Assembly: GCF_902167145.1 (NCBI RefSeq)
Contig: NC_050099.1
Location: forward strand, 12,848,434-12,912,433
Reading direction: 5' to 3'
Source of the DNA: Zea mays
Taxonomy: Eukaryota; Streptophyta; Magnoliopsida; Poales; Poaceae
DNA length: 64,000 nt
Each line of letters starts with the position of its first letter. Position 1 is the first letter of the stretch. A model generated the notes under the pieces. It did not search any database and was not told where the DNA came from. It saw only the letters and a list, made by a program, of their open reading frames with translations. The position numbers were made by a program, and so were the translations under genes. Below, piece by piece: positions 44,825-57,060 of the stretch.

Positions 44825-45731
44825 TGTCGGCGTTTCGATCCCGGGGGGGTCCCTGGACCGACGAGTAAATTGTCGCCGAGTGCCCCAGCCTAGATGGGTC
44901 AGTGCGAGACGGAGCGCGAAGGGGGGAAACCAGAGGGAAACAGGCGTAAAGGGGAAACCCGCGGCCTTCGTGTTTGTCCCGCGCCCAGGTCGGGTGCGCT
45001 TGCAGTAGGGGGTTACAAGCGTCCGCGTGGGAGGGAGCGAGAGGCCTGCACGCGTCGTCCCGTCCTCTCCGTGCGGCCAACCCTCTGTACGAGTGCCCTG
45101 GGCCTTCCTTTTATAGGCGTAAGGAGATGGCCCAGGTGTACAATGGGAGGTGTAGCAGTGTGCTAACGTGTCTAGCAGAGAGGAGCTAGCGCCCTAAGTA
45201 CATACCGTCGTGGCAGCCGGAGAGGTTTTGGCACCCTGTTCATGAGATGTCGTGGCCGTCGGAGGAGCGCTGGACAGCTGTCGGGGCTGTCGAGTCCTTG
45301 CTGACGTCTCCTTGCTTCCGTAAGGGGCCGAGAGCCGCCGTCGTCATGGAGCACGCGGGGCACCATCATTACTTGTTTACCGGGGCGAGCCAGATGGGAC
45401 GCCGGTCTTGTTCCCCGTAGCCTGAGCTAGCTAGGGGTAGGGTAATGATGGCCCCCCTGCGATCCGGCCAAGGTTGCTTCTTGGCAAAGACTGGGCCTCG
45501 GGCGAGCCGAAGGTGTGTCCATTGCTTGAGGGGGCCCTCGGGCGAGACGTGAATCCTCCGGGGTCAGCTGCCCTTGCCAGAGGCTGGGCTCGGGTGAGGC
45601 GAGATCGTGTCCCTTGAGTGGACCGAGCCTTGACTTAATCGCACTCATCAGGCCTTTGTAGCTTCGTGCTGATGGGGGTTGCCAGCTGAGATTAGGAGTC
45701 TTGGGGGTACCCCTAATTATGGTCCCCGACA
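44825..45731 (-). repeat. LTR2: 3' LTR of element Y, internally deleted
   Basis: It is 907 bp, with both termini intact (TGTCGGCG...CCCCGACA). About 470 bp, including the whole minisatellite array, is missing at a junction near 45459. It pairs with LTR3 (shared variants such as GTTTGTCCCGCGCCCAGG and GGGAGGGAGCGAGAGG). A TATA box is at 45108-45115 on the minus strand. Confidence 0.9.
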
Positions 45732-47595
45732 GTAGCCCCTGAGCCTCAAAGGGAGTGTTAATACTCGCTTGGAGGCTTTTGTCGCACGTTTTTGCAAGGG
45801 GACCGGCCTTTCTCGGTTGCGTTTCGTTCTGGTGGGTGCGCGCGAGCGCACCCGCTGGGTGTAGCCCCTAAGGCCTCGGAGGAGTGGTTTGACTCCTTCG
45901 AGGTCTTAATGCGTTTCATGATGTTTTGGCCGGTCTGGTTGTTCCCTCATGCGAACTAGCCGTAGCCCGGGCGCACAGTCGAGTCCCAAGTTCTCAGGCT
46001 GGTATGTTGATGTTGTCAACGGTTTGGCCAGAGCCGGGTTTGTGAGAGCAGCCCCTGAGCCTCCGCACAAAGCGAGAGGACGGTCAAGGACAGACTCAAC
46101 TTTTTTACATACGCCCCTGTGTCGCCTTTCTGCAAGGAGGAGGGGGAAAGCGCCATGTTGCCCTTGGAGGGCGCCGAACATGGTGTCTCCAGTGAGTTGC
46201 TAACGGGTAATCCGAGTGGACGCCCATGCCCCATTCGTTAGGGGTCGGTTAGTGGCCTGGAGGCGCGCTCCAAAAGTACCTGCGGGTGATTTGCCGGACC
46301 CGGTCCCCTTTTGACGGGGTCCGAGGGCTCGATGCCTCCCTCTGGTGGGATTCCGTTACAAGATCGTTCCCGTTGGTCTCGGAAATGTCCTAGGATACCT
46401 CGGGAGCGTAGCCCGAGCCTTGGTTATGTATCGAACGTACCCAGGGTCATCCCTCGCTCTGCGTCTGAGGCGGGTGTCGAACCCTTCGGGGGCCAGCCTA
46501 CGAACCCCTGATCAGTAGTGGGCGCAGAGCCCGAGTGGCCTGAGGCGACCGTTGAACCCTTTCGAGAGGCCGGCCTTCTAACCTCTGACCAGTAGTGGGC
46601 GCGGAGCCCTAGTGCTCTGAGACAGCTGTTGAACCCTTCCGAGGGGCCAGCCTTTAAACCTCTGATCAGTAGGGGGGCTCGGGGCTCGCTTCCTTCGCGG
46701 AGAAGGATCCCTTTCGGAATATCCCCTTTCCCGGACCCTGTTGTAAGAGAGAGAAAGAGGAAAAGGATACAAAATCGAACGACGTGGCGCACCTTTTTTG
46801 ACGCGGTCATTATGGCGAAGGTGAAGTGTTGCCTGCTTCGCCTGCCAAAGGTGCCGCCTGCCCTGCCGCGGAGTTACTACGACGGGACGAGTGGTTCGCG
46901 GGGCAGCCGTTGCGCGTGCGCGAGCCGTTCGAGGGACGGAACACGGGCGCGTCGTCTTCACGCCGTGGGAGAGGGTTCTCTCGCTGTCCCAGGAGGGGAC
47001 GTGAGCTTGCTGACGACTTGACCGCTGCTTCCGCCCGCCTGCCACCGCCATTACTGCCGGCCCATTTCTAGCCGTATCGACCGTCGCGCCTTCTCCCACG
47101 GCTGGCTGACCCGTGGCCGATGTCCTTGGTTGGCACCGTTGGGTCATGCGCAGGGTTGCCTTGAGTCACGGTACTGGTTCCGCAGTCGAGGAGGCACGGT
47201 AGTGGCGCGAGTGGCGGTGCAGTTTCTTGCACGTAGTAACCGGCGCGCCGATTGCATGACGTGTGGGCCTGGGCCTCCATGCTGGACGCGTCGAAGTCGA
47301 AAGGGTGTGCCCCCTTAGTGCGGTTGCATGCCGCCTGCATGGCGGTCCGCCCTTTCACCCGCTGGTCTGGACGAAAGTGGAGGAATGCTCGTAACCGCTG
47401 GGCAGTTGCGCGCACCGCACGCGGCGGTTTGGCTTCTTCTGCCCTGGGCCAGCTTGCGTGACGCGTGGGACCCAGCCCCCGTGTCGTAGGGGGAGGACCT
47501 TGGAGCGTGTTGGAGAAGACTCAGCCCGCGATGGCTGAGGACGCAAGTGGGGAGAGTTGCCTTTAAAAGGAGGGTGACCCCCTTGAAAGGCAACC

Positions 47596-47841
47596 ATGTC
47601 TTCGCGCTCCCCTTATGCATCACGTCTTTCGGTGGGGACGCGGCTCTTTGGCTTTAATATCTGGTTCGCGTCCCTTGAGTGGGGAAGCGAACGAGAGCCT
47701 TCTGGTGGCTGCGTCCATCCTGGGACCATGGCTGCTGCTACAGAGGTCGCTGGCGAGTCGCCCGGAGCTTGTCGCCCCGCAGGCCCTCCGGTGTGGACGT
47801 TGTTCATACCCGCGGGGACGGAACCAGAGTTCCGTTTGTAA
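47596..47841 (+). other. Putative short antisense unit of element Y
   Basis: An 81-codon frame starts at an ATG 30 bp after a TATA-like box. This is so close that transcription may begin at or after the ATG, which weakens the case for this start. No domain is recognised. The 3' flank (47850-47950) resembles the 3' flank of the long antisense gene. It matches the antisense unit of A at about 5700-6438, although indels change the frame. Confidence 0.35.
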
Positions 47842-48114
47842 TGGCACCTTGAATGCCGGTGTCTGTTCATTGTGGCTGTCGGGGCCTAAACATGTATGTA
47901 TTTTCGGCACGGAGCCGTGTTTTTTCCTCATTTCGAGCACTAGGACTCGCCTATCGGCTAACTGAACCACTCAACCAAGTGTGAGTTGCCTCGTGCGAAG
48001 GTGATGAGTGAGGTATCCGTATCCCGGAGGCGTAGGAGTCCCTTGGCTCGGTCGGCCTTGCCGCCCGAGGCTTCTCTTGCTTAGTTAAAGGAACCCTCGG
48101 CCGCCCTTCGATGA

Positions 48115-48500
48115 GCCGAAGCCGAAGGCAGCGGTGTCAGTGTGGACAGAGGCAGAGTTGGCTCGAAAAGAAGACTTCGTTGGCCGAAGCCTGGCCGGGC
48201 CGTCCACTGGCGGGACCAGCGCCGGAGTCGAGTTGCCGAGGCCATGAGCCGGGCTGATGTCCTCGGGGGACAGCTGGCTGAGGCTTCGGGGTGGCCAGCC
48301 GAGCCGTCTGCTCGGGCCGGGTTCCTGGAGAAGACCCTGGCGGCGATGGCTCGGGCGCGGTGCTGATGTCGTCCTTCGGAGCAGAGATCTTCTGACCGCG
48401 TTGCCGTCCGAGGCACGGTCGGACTTCGCCGAAGGTGTAGTTGACGCCGAGGGTGCTGCTGCCCCCCCCCCCCCTCCGTCAAGGTCCGAGCCTGCAGGAT
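48115..48500 (+). pseudogene. Remnant of the antisense gene in element Y
   Basis: Similar to the end of exon 4 and the C-terminal tail of the antisense gene in X, followed by the same kind of 3' flank (GGCCACCGAGGCCCAAACAT near 48534). No long open frame remains. A run of C (48465-48476) interrupts it. Confidence 0.5.
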
Positions 48501-49164
48501 CGGTTTATCTTGTAGTGCGCGTATGTTTTCTGCGGCCACCGAGGCCCAAACATACTGTCGTCGTGTTGTAAAGCTGCGTTTCTTTTCCTCTTGTTTCGAG
48601 TATCTGGACTTATTTGTCGGTAACAGAATTGTTTGTCCGAGCGAGAGTTACTTTTCACGGAAGGTGATGAGTGAGGTATCCGTATCCTGGAGGCGTAGGA
48701 GTCCCTTGGCTCGGTCGGCCTTGCCGCTTACGTGTACTCTTACTCGTTCGTAGGATTCTGCTATTGATATAGTCGAGAAGGCCCGAAAAATCGTTTCGGC
48801 AGAAGAGTTTTCAAGCGTGAAGACTTGTTCGGTCCGCGGAATCACTTATCCGAGCGTGAGTTACTTATCGCAGAAGGTGATGAGTGAGGTATCCGTATCC
48901 CGGAGGCGTAGGAGTCCCTCGGCTCGGTCAGCCTTAGCTGCTTATGTGTACTCCGTCGTTTTCAGGATCCCACTTTCGAAGTAGTCGAAAAGCACGAAAG
49001 ACGTTCTGGCAGAAAAGATCTTTTCCGAGGAAAATTTTGACGCGGAGGGGGTTCCCCCCTTCTAGCCCCCGAGGGAGGGTCGGGCTTTGCCGAGGCAAGG
49101 CTGACCCATCCTTGATGATTAGACTTTGTGTGTGAACGAGGTGTACGAATGACTTGAAAGCATC

Positions 49165-52100
49165 TTAAGGGTAGAAGCGACGTAGCTGTCAGATGTTCCA
49201 AGTGTTGTTGTAGACCTCGCCTTGACTGTTGGCCAGCTTGTACGTCCCGGGCTTTAGAACCTTGGCGATGACGAACGGCCCTTCCCAGGGAGGCGTGAGC
49301 TTGTGCCGCCCTCGGGCATCTTGTCGCAGCCGAAGCACCAAGTCGCCCACCTGGAGGTCTCGGGACCGAACCCCTCAGGCGTGGTAGCGTCGCAGGGACT
49401 GCTGATACCGCGCCGAGTGTAGTAAGGCCATGTCCCGAGCCTCTTCCAGCTAGTCCAGTGAGTCTTCTCGGTTAGCTCGATTGCTTTGGTCGTCGTAGGC
49501 CCTCGTCCTCGAGGAACCGTATTCTAAGTCTGTGGGTAAGATGGCCTAGGTCCCATAGACTAGAAAGAACGGTGTGAAGCCCGTGGCTCGGCTCGGCGTT
49601 GTCCTCAAACTCTAGACCACCGAGGGGAGCTCCTTCATCCATCGCTTGCTGAACTTGTTGAGGTCGTTGTAGATCTGTGGCTTGAGTCCTTGCAGAATCA
49701 TGCCGTTGGCACGCTCTACTTGCCCATTCGTCATGGGGTGGGCCACGGCGGCCCAGTCCACCCGAATGTGGTGATCCTCGCAGAAGTCCAGGAACTTTCT
49801 ACCGGTGAACTGGGTGCCGTTGTCGGTGATGATGGAGTTCGGGACCCTAAAGCGATGAATAATGTTGGTGAAGAATGCCACCGCCTGTTCGGACCTGATG
49901 CTGTGTAGGGTTCGGACCTCGATCCACTTGGAGAATTTGTCGATGGCGACCAGCAGGTGCGTGTAGCCCCGGGTGCCTTCTGCAAGGGACCGACGAGGTT
50001 CAGGACCCACACAGCAAACGACTAGGTGATGGGTATTGTCTGCAGAGCCTGAGCGGGCAGGTGGGTCTGCCTTGCGTAGAATTGACACCCTTGGCAGGTG
50101 CGAACAATTCTAGTGGTGTTGGCCACCGTGGTCGGCCAGTAGAAACCTTGTCGGAAGGCGTTTCCAACAAGGGCTCGGGGCGCTGCGTGATGACCGCAAG
50201 CCCCCGAGTGTATTTCTTGTAAGAGCTCCTGGCCTTCGGCGATGGATATGCATCGCTGGAGGATGCCTGAGGGGCTGCGGTGGTAGAGCTCCTTCCCGTC
50301 CTCCAGCAAGACGAACGACTTGGCGCGCCACGCCAATCGCCGAGCTTCGGCTCGGTCGAGGGGTAGCTCTCCTCGGTGGAGATATTGCAGGTACGGGGTC
50401 TGCCAGTTTTGATTAGGCGTGACCCCGCTCCGCTCTTCCTCGATGCGTAGTGCCTCACCCTCGGGGGTCGAGGGTGCCTCGGGCTGAGCCGAGGGCGTCT
50501 CGGGCTGAGCCGAGGGTGCCTCGGGCTGGGCCGAGGCCTTCTCAGGCTCGGGCGTGTCATCGGTCTTGACTGAGGGTTGATGTAGGTCTCGGGAGAAGAC
50601 GTCTGGGGGAACCGTTGTTCGCCCCGAGGCTATCTTAGCCAGCTCGTCCGCAGTCTCGTTGTATCGTCGGGCGACGTGGTTGAGCTCGAGCCCGTAGAAC
50701 TTGTCTTACAGGCGCCAAACCTCGTCGCAGTAGGCTTCCATCTTCGGGTCGCGGCAGTGGGAGTTCTTCATGACTTGGTCGATGACAAGCTGTGAGTCGC
50801 CGCGAGCGTCGAGGCGTCGGACCCCTAGCTCGATGGCGATGCGCAACCCGTTAACCAGAGCCTCGTACTCGGCCACGTTGTTGGACGCCGGGAAATGGAG
50901 GCGCAGCACGTAGCAGAGGTGCTTCCCGAGGGGCGAGATGAAGAGCAGGCCCGCGCCTGCCCCTGTTTTCATCAGCGACCCATCAAAAAAGATGGTCCAG
51001 AGTTCCGGTTGGATCGGAGCTGCTGAAAGCTGGGTGTCGACCCATTCAGCCACAAAGTCCGCCAAGACTTGGGACTTGACGGCCTTTCGAGGGGCGAACG
51101 AGATTGTCTCACCCATGATTTCCACCGCCCACTTTGCGATCCTACCCGAGGCCTCTCGGCACTGGATGATCTCCCCCAGGGGAAAGGACGACACCACAGT
51201 CACCGGATGAGACTCGAAGTAGTGTCGCAACTTTCGCCTCGTCAGGATCACCGCGTACAACGGCTTCTGAATTTGTGGGTAGCGGATCTTGGTCTCGGAC
51301 AGTACCTCACTGATGAAGTAGACCTGCCTCTGGACGGACAATGCATGCCCCTCTTCTCGTCTCTCAACCACGATCGCGGCGCTGACCACCTGAGGGGTAG
51401 CGGCGACGTAGATCAAGAGGGCTTCTCCAGCAGCAGGGGGCACCAAGATGGGCGCGTTCGTGAGGAGCGCCTTCAGGTTTCCGAGGGCTTCCTCGGCCTC
51501 AGGGGTCCAAGTGAAGCACTTGGACTTTCTTAAGAGGCGGTACAGGGGTAGACCTCTTTCGCCGAGGCGCGAGATGAAGCGGCTCAGAGCCGCAAGGCAT
51601 CCCATGACCCTCTGTATGCCTTTCAAGTCCTTGATGGGCCCCATGTTGGTGATAGCCGCGATTTTCTCTGGGTTGGCCTCGATGCCCCGCTCGGAGACGA
51701 TGAACCCCAAGAGCATGCCTCAGGGGACTCCGAAGACGCACTTCTCAGGATTGAGTTTTACGCCTTTCGCCTTGAGACACCGGAATGTCGCTTCAAGGTC
51801 AGAAAGGAGGTCGGAGGCTTTCCTCGTCTTGACTACGATGTCATCGACGTAAGCCTCGACCATTCGACCAATGTGTTCGCCGAACACGTGGTTCATGCAC
51901 CTTTGGTATGTCGCACCCGCATTCCTCAAACAAAACGGCATGGTAACATAGCAGTACATGCTGAAAGGTGTGATGAAAGAAGTCGCGAGCTGGTCGGACT
52001 CTTTCATCCTGATTTGGTGATACCTTGAGTAGGCATCGAGGAAAGACAGGGTTTCACACCCAGCAGTGGAATCCACGATTTGATCGATGCGAGGCAGAGG

Positions 52101-52436
52101 GTAGGGAACTTTTGGACATGCTTTGTTTAGACCAGTGTAGTCTACACACATCTGCCATTTCCCTCCTTTCTTTCTCACAAGCACAGGGTTGGCAAGCCAT
52201 TCGGGATGGAATACCTCTTTGATGAACCCTGCAGCCATCAGCTTGCGGATCTCCTCGCCTATGGCTCTGCGCTTTTCTTCGTCGAATCGGCGCAGAGGCT
52301 GCTTCACAGGTCGGGCTCTAGCTCGGATATCCAGCGAGTGCTCGGCGACATCCCTCGGTATGCCGGGCATGTCCGAGGGACTCCACGCGAAAACGTAGGC
52401 GTTTACGCGGAGAAAGTCGACGAGCACTGCTTCCTA
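49165..52436 (-). pseudogene. Element Y pol: RT, dual RNase H, integrase
   Basis: RT has KWQMCVDYTGLNKACPK and an intact YVDD box (near 51850). The two RNase H domains and the four-unit linker repeat follow, then integrase with the HHCC finger and ITDNGTQFTG. In-frame stops are at 52434-52436 (TAG, shared with X), 51720-51722 (TGA), 50706-50708 (TAA), 50032-50034 (TAG), 49612-49614 (TAG), with further stops downstream in integrase. A one-base deletion shifts the frame near 49968. The end RRFYP is at 49165. Confidence 0.9.
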
Positions 52437-55400
52437 TTTGGGGTCGAGCTCGGAGCCGATCCGGATCTGCTTGGAGGCGTCGTTGCTTGGATCGAGAGGG
52501 ACGGACTTAACCGTCTCTGCTGGCTCGAAGTTGCCGGCATGGCGCTTCACGTCTGGCGCCTCCTTGGAGAGGCTCTCTAGGTCGGCGATGAGGGCCTCGG
52601 ATTCGGTGAGGATCTCGGCGTACTCCACGCACTCCACGTCGCATTCATACGCATGTCGGTACGTGGGCCCGACGGTGATGACCCCGTTGGGGCCCGGCAT
52701 CTTGAGCTTGAGGTAGGTGTAGTTGGGGACGGCCATGAACTTGGCGTAGCATGGCCTCCCCAGCACTGCGTGGTAGGTTCCTCGGAACCCGACCACCTCG
52801 AACGTGAGGGTTTCCCTTCGGAAGTTGGAGGGAGTCCCGAAGCAGACGGGCAGATCGAGTTGTCCGAGGGGCTGGACGCGCTTCCCGGGAATGATCCCAT
52901 GAAAAGGCGCCGCGCCTGCCCGGACCGAGGACAGATCGATCCGCAGGAGCCCGAGGGTCTCGGCGTAGATGATGTTGAGGCTGCTGCCTCCGTCCATGAG
53001 GACCTTAGTGAGCCTGACGTTGCCGATGACGGGGTCGACAACGAGCGGGTATTTCCCCGGGCTCGGCACACGGTCGGGGTGGTCGCCCTGGTCGAAGGTG
53101 ATGGGCTTGTCGGACCAGTCTAGGTAGACTGGCACCGCCACCTTTACCGAGCAGACCTCCCGACGCTCTTGCTTGCGGTGCCGAGCCGAGGCGTTCGCCA
53201 CTTGCCCATTGTAGATCATGAAGCAGTCGTGGACCTCGGGGAACTCCTCTGCCTTGTGATCCTCCCTCTTGTCATTGTTATGGGCCCTGCCACCTTCCGC
53301 AGGTGGCCCGACCTTATGAAAGTGGCGCCGAAGCATGGCGCACTCCTCAAGGGTGTGCTTGACGGGCCCCTGATGATAGGGGCACGACTCCTTGAGCATC
53401 TTGTCGAAGAGATTGGCGCCTCCGGGAGGTTTTTGAGGGTTCTTGTACTCAGCGGCGGCGACAAGGTCCACGTCGGCGGCGTCGCGTTTTGCTTACGACT
53501 TCTTCTTGCCCTTCTTCTTGGTGCCGCGCTGAGTGGACGCCTCGGGGACATCTTCCGGCTGGCGGCCCTGGGCTGCTTGTCCTTCCGGAAGATGGCCTCA
53601 ACCGCCTCCTGGCCAGAGGCGAACTTGGTGGCGATGTCCATCAGCTCGCTCGCCCTGGTGGGGGTCTTGCGACCCAGCTTGCTCACTAGGTTGCGGCAGG
53701 TGGTGCCGGCGAGGAACGCGCCGATGACATCCGAGTCGGTGATGTTGGGCAGCTCGGTGTGCTGCTTCGAGAATTGCTGGATGTAGTCCCGGAGAGACTC
53801 TCCCGGCTGCTGGCGGCAGCTTTGGAGATCCCAGGAGTTCCCAGGGCGCACGTACGTGCCCTGGAAGTTGCCGGCGAAGGCTTGGACCAGGTCGTCCCAG
53901 TTGGAGATCTGCCCCGGAGGCAAATGCTCCAGCCAGGCTCGAGCGGTGTCGGAGAGGAACAGGGGGAGGTTGTGGATGACGAGGTTGTCATCGTCCGTTC
54001 CACCCAGTTGGCAGGCCAGCCGGTAGTCCGCGAGCCACAGTTCCGGCCTCGTCTCCCCCGAGTACTTTGTGATAGTAGTCGGGGTTCGGAACCGGGTCGG
54101 GAACAGCGCTCGTCGTATGGCCCGGCTGAAAGCCTGCGGACCGGGTGGTTCGGGCGAGGGACTCTGATCCTCCCCGCTATCGTAGCGTCCCCCACGCCTG
54201 GGGTGGTAGCCTCGGCGCACCTTCTCGTCGAGGTGGGCTTGACGGTTGCGGTGATGGTGCTCGTTGCCGAGGCGACCCGGGACCGCAGGCGCTGTGTTGC
54301 GCGTGCGCCCGGTGTGGACCGAGGCTTCCCGCATGAATCAGGAAGTCGCGGCGCGATGCTCCGAGGGGTACCCCTGCCTTTGGGAGGCAGAGCTTTCGGC
54401 CCGTCGGACCGCGGCATCCTCCAAGAGATTCTTGAGCTCTCCCTGGATACGCCGCCCTTCGGTGGTTGATGGCTCCGGCATCGCGCGGAGAAGTATCGCT
54501 GCTGCAGCCAGGTTCTGGCCGACCCCACTGGAAGCCGGTGGCGGCCTTGCCCTGACATCGTCGGCGATGTGGTGCTGGATGCCATGGGGTAGATGACGCG
54601 TTTCTCCGGCCGGAACTTGGCCTGCCCATTCCTGCCCGATGTCCCGGCGGAACGGCTCAAGTGTTCCTGGTCCCTCGTCGAGCCTGGCCTGCATCTCGCG
54701 GATTTGCTCGAGCTGTGAGTCCTGACCCCCCGCAGGGACTGGGACCACAGCTAGCTCCCGAAGGATGTCAACGCGAGGCGCAGGCCTAGGGGGATCACCG
54801 TTTTCCGGTATACCAAGATGGTTGCCTTTGCCGGGACCCCCTAGATCGACGTGGAAACATTCACGACTTGGGCCGCAGTCCTCGTCGCCGAAGCTGCGGC
54901 TACCGTCGGAACAATCGGAAAGGCAGTAGTCGCATGCGGTCATGAAGTCCCGCATGGCACTGGGGTTACCAAGTCCGGAGTAATCCCAACAAAAGTCGGG
55001 TCCGTCATCTTCCTCGGAACCCAAGAACCCGTAGGTCGAGACCGCTGTCAGCCGGTCCCAGGTTGACCGCATACCGTACCCCGGAGGGTTTGGACACGCC
55101 TCTATGAAGGCGTCCACCGAAGCGAAGTCGCTTGGTGGGTCGAGGCTGAATCCAAAAGGCACGAGATGGGAATCGGTCGGTACCTCTTGGTCGACGGGCG
55201 GTGATGAAGTCACGTCAGGGGCAGACTGCACCGTCGTCTCGGGTACGAGGGTGACGCCCAGCAAGTCCTTCGCGAGCGTGCTGGCGTCATCCGTCCGCTT
55301 GGAGTTGGCGTGTTGCGGGGAAACGACGCTCGTCTTCGTCTCAGACGCGAGGTCGACGCTCGACGTGTCCCTCGTTGGGGCGCCGGCGCCGTCGACTCGC

Positions 55401-55645
55401 TCGACAGCCGATGAGGTGTCGCCTCCTGCTTGGCCTTGGTTGCCCCGCCTCCTCCTCCGTCGGCGGGGGAGGCGACGGGACAAACCCGAATGTTGTTCTT
55501 CCGCCACGTGAGGAAGACGTCGTTGATTCCTCCGCTGGCGGGCGGGTTGTCGGCCGTCAGTGTCGCTGTCGCGCGGCGGGGGAAGGAGTATCATGTCGTA
55601 GCCGCCGTCGAGGGACATGAACTCAAGACTCCCGAAACGGAGCAT
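52437..55645 (-). pseudogene. Element Y gag-protease, full length but broken
   Basis: The first 435 codons (55645-54338) are arginine-rich, then acidic, with no known fold. They end at a TGA (54338-54340) that would be CGA with one change. The capsid core (WLADYRLACQLGG) follows in the same frame. A one-base deletion near 53572 disrupts the basic region; the zinc-like CPYHQGPVKHTLEEC stretch and protease (LMDGGSSLNIIY near 52990) continue in another frame to TAG at 52434. Y shows what X has lost: the N-terminal 435 codons and the leader. Confidence 0.85.
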
Positions 55646-55720
55646 CGTCCCGGGCTAGAAAGGTTGCTGGAGACTACCTATCTGGAGCTTGACGGGAAGC
55701 TGTTCGTCAACACGCAGCAA

Positions 55721-55740
55721 GCCCCTATCTGGCGCGCCAA
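55721..55740 (-). promoter_or_regulatory. Candidate primer-binding site of element Y
   Basis: On the minus strand TTGGCGCGCCAGATAGGGG follows the 5' LTR within two bases. The TGGCGC start and position fit a tRNA-primed site; the tRNA is not assigned. Confidence 0.6.
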
Positions 55741-55741
55741 C

Positions 55742-57060
55742 TGTCGGCGTTTTGACCCCGAGGGGTCCCTGGACCGACGAGTAAATTGTCGCCGCGTGCC
55801 CCAGCCCAGATGGATCGGCGCGAGACGGAGCGCGAAGGGTGGAAACCAGAGGGAGACAGGCATAAAGGGGAAACTCGCGGCCTTCGTGTTTGTCCCGCGC
55901 CCAGGTCGGGTGCGCTTGCAGTAGGGGGTTACAAGCGTCTGCGTGGGAGGGAGCGAGAGGCCTGCACGTGCCGTCCCGTCCTCTCCGCGCGGCCAACCCT
56001 CTGTACGAGTGCCCTGGGCCTTCCTTTTATAGGCGTAAGGAGAGGGCCCAGGTGTACAATGGGAGGTGTAGCAGTGTGCTAACGTGTCTAGCAGAGAGGA
56101 GCTAGCGCCCTAAGTACATGTCGTCGTGGCAGCCGGAGAGGTTTTGGCACCCTGTTCATGAGATGTCGTGGCCGTCGGAGGAGCGCTGGAGCCTGGCGGA
56201 AGGACAGCTGTCGGGGCTGTCGAGTCCTTGCTGACGTCTCCTTGCTTCCGTAAGGGGCCGAGAGCTGCCGTCGTCATGGAGCACGCGGGGCGCCATCATT
56301 ACTTGTTTACCGGGGCGAGCCAGATGGGACACTGGTCTTGTTCCCCGTAGCCTGAGCTAGCTAGGGGTAGGGTAATGATGGCCCCCCCTGTGACGTGGTC
56401 GGTCCGAGCCCTGGGTCGGGCGAGGTGGAGGCTCCTCCGAGGTCGAGGTCAAGTCCGAGCCCCGGGTCGGGCGAGGCGGAGACCGTCGGCTGAGGCCAGG
56501 GCTGAGTCCGAGCCCTGGGGTCGGGCTAGGCGGAGTTCGTCGTCTTCCGGGGCCGAGGCCGAGTCTGAGCCCTAGGGTCGGGCGAGGCGGAGTTCGTCGT
56601 CTTCCGGGGCCGAGCCCGAGTCCGAGCCCTGGGGTCGGGCGAGGCGGAGTTCGTCGTCTTCCGGGGCCGAGCCCGAGTCCGAGCCCTGGGGTCGGGCGAG
56701 GCGGAGCTTCCTATGGCACCCGAGGCCGGACTTGGCCACTGTTAGCCTCACTCTATCGAGTGGCACAGCCGTCGGAGCGACGCAGGCGACGCTGTCCTCT
56801 TGTCAGGCTGGTCAGTGGAGCGGCAAAGTGACTGCGGTCACTTCGGCTCTGTCGACTGAGGGGCGCGCGTCAAGATAAGGTGTCAGGCCATCCTTGCATT
56901 AAATGCTTCTGTGATACGGTCGGTTGGTGTGGCGATCCGGCCAAGGTTGCTTATTAGCGAAGACTGGGCCTCGGGCGAGCCGAAGGTGTGTCCGTTGCTT
57001 GAGGGGGCCCTCGGGCGAGACGTGAATCCTCCGGGGTCGGCTGCCCTTGCCCGAGGCTGG
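55742..57060 (-). repeat. LTR3: 5' LTR of element Y, truncated at its outer end
   Basis: It begins TGTCGGCGTTTTGACC at 55742 and is collinear with LTR1 until CCCGAGGCTGG at 57060. About 145 bp of outer end is missing. A TATA box is at 56024-56031 (minus strand). Five to six minisatellite units lie at 56400-56710. Confidence 0.9.

Larger units (their letters stand above)
45732..49164. other. 3' internal region of element Y
   Basis: Contains the 80 bp tandem repeat (46455-46680), a TATA-like TTTAAAAGG (about 47558-47566) with an antisense unit (47596 onward), 65 bp motifs at about 48000, 48662 and 48876, and a remnant of the long antisense gene (about 48115-48500). It is collinear with A; the conserved N-terminal exon of the X antisense gene is absent. 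Confidence 0.7.
44825..57060 (-). mobile_element. Element Y: Tat-lineage Ty3/gypsy, nearly complete
   Basis: From right to left: 5' LTR (LTR3, end truncated), primer-binding site, gag, protease, RT, dual RNase H, integrase, 3' internal region and 3' LTR (LTR2). It sits in the copy of the MITE field at H'; the left flank is AACTT (44820-44824). The right end of LTR3 is cut and joined to another copy of segment H through CTGG, so no target-site duplication can be seen. It is closer to A than to X in its 3' internal region. Confidence 0.9.
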
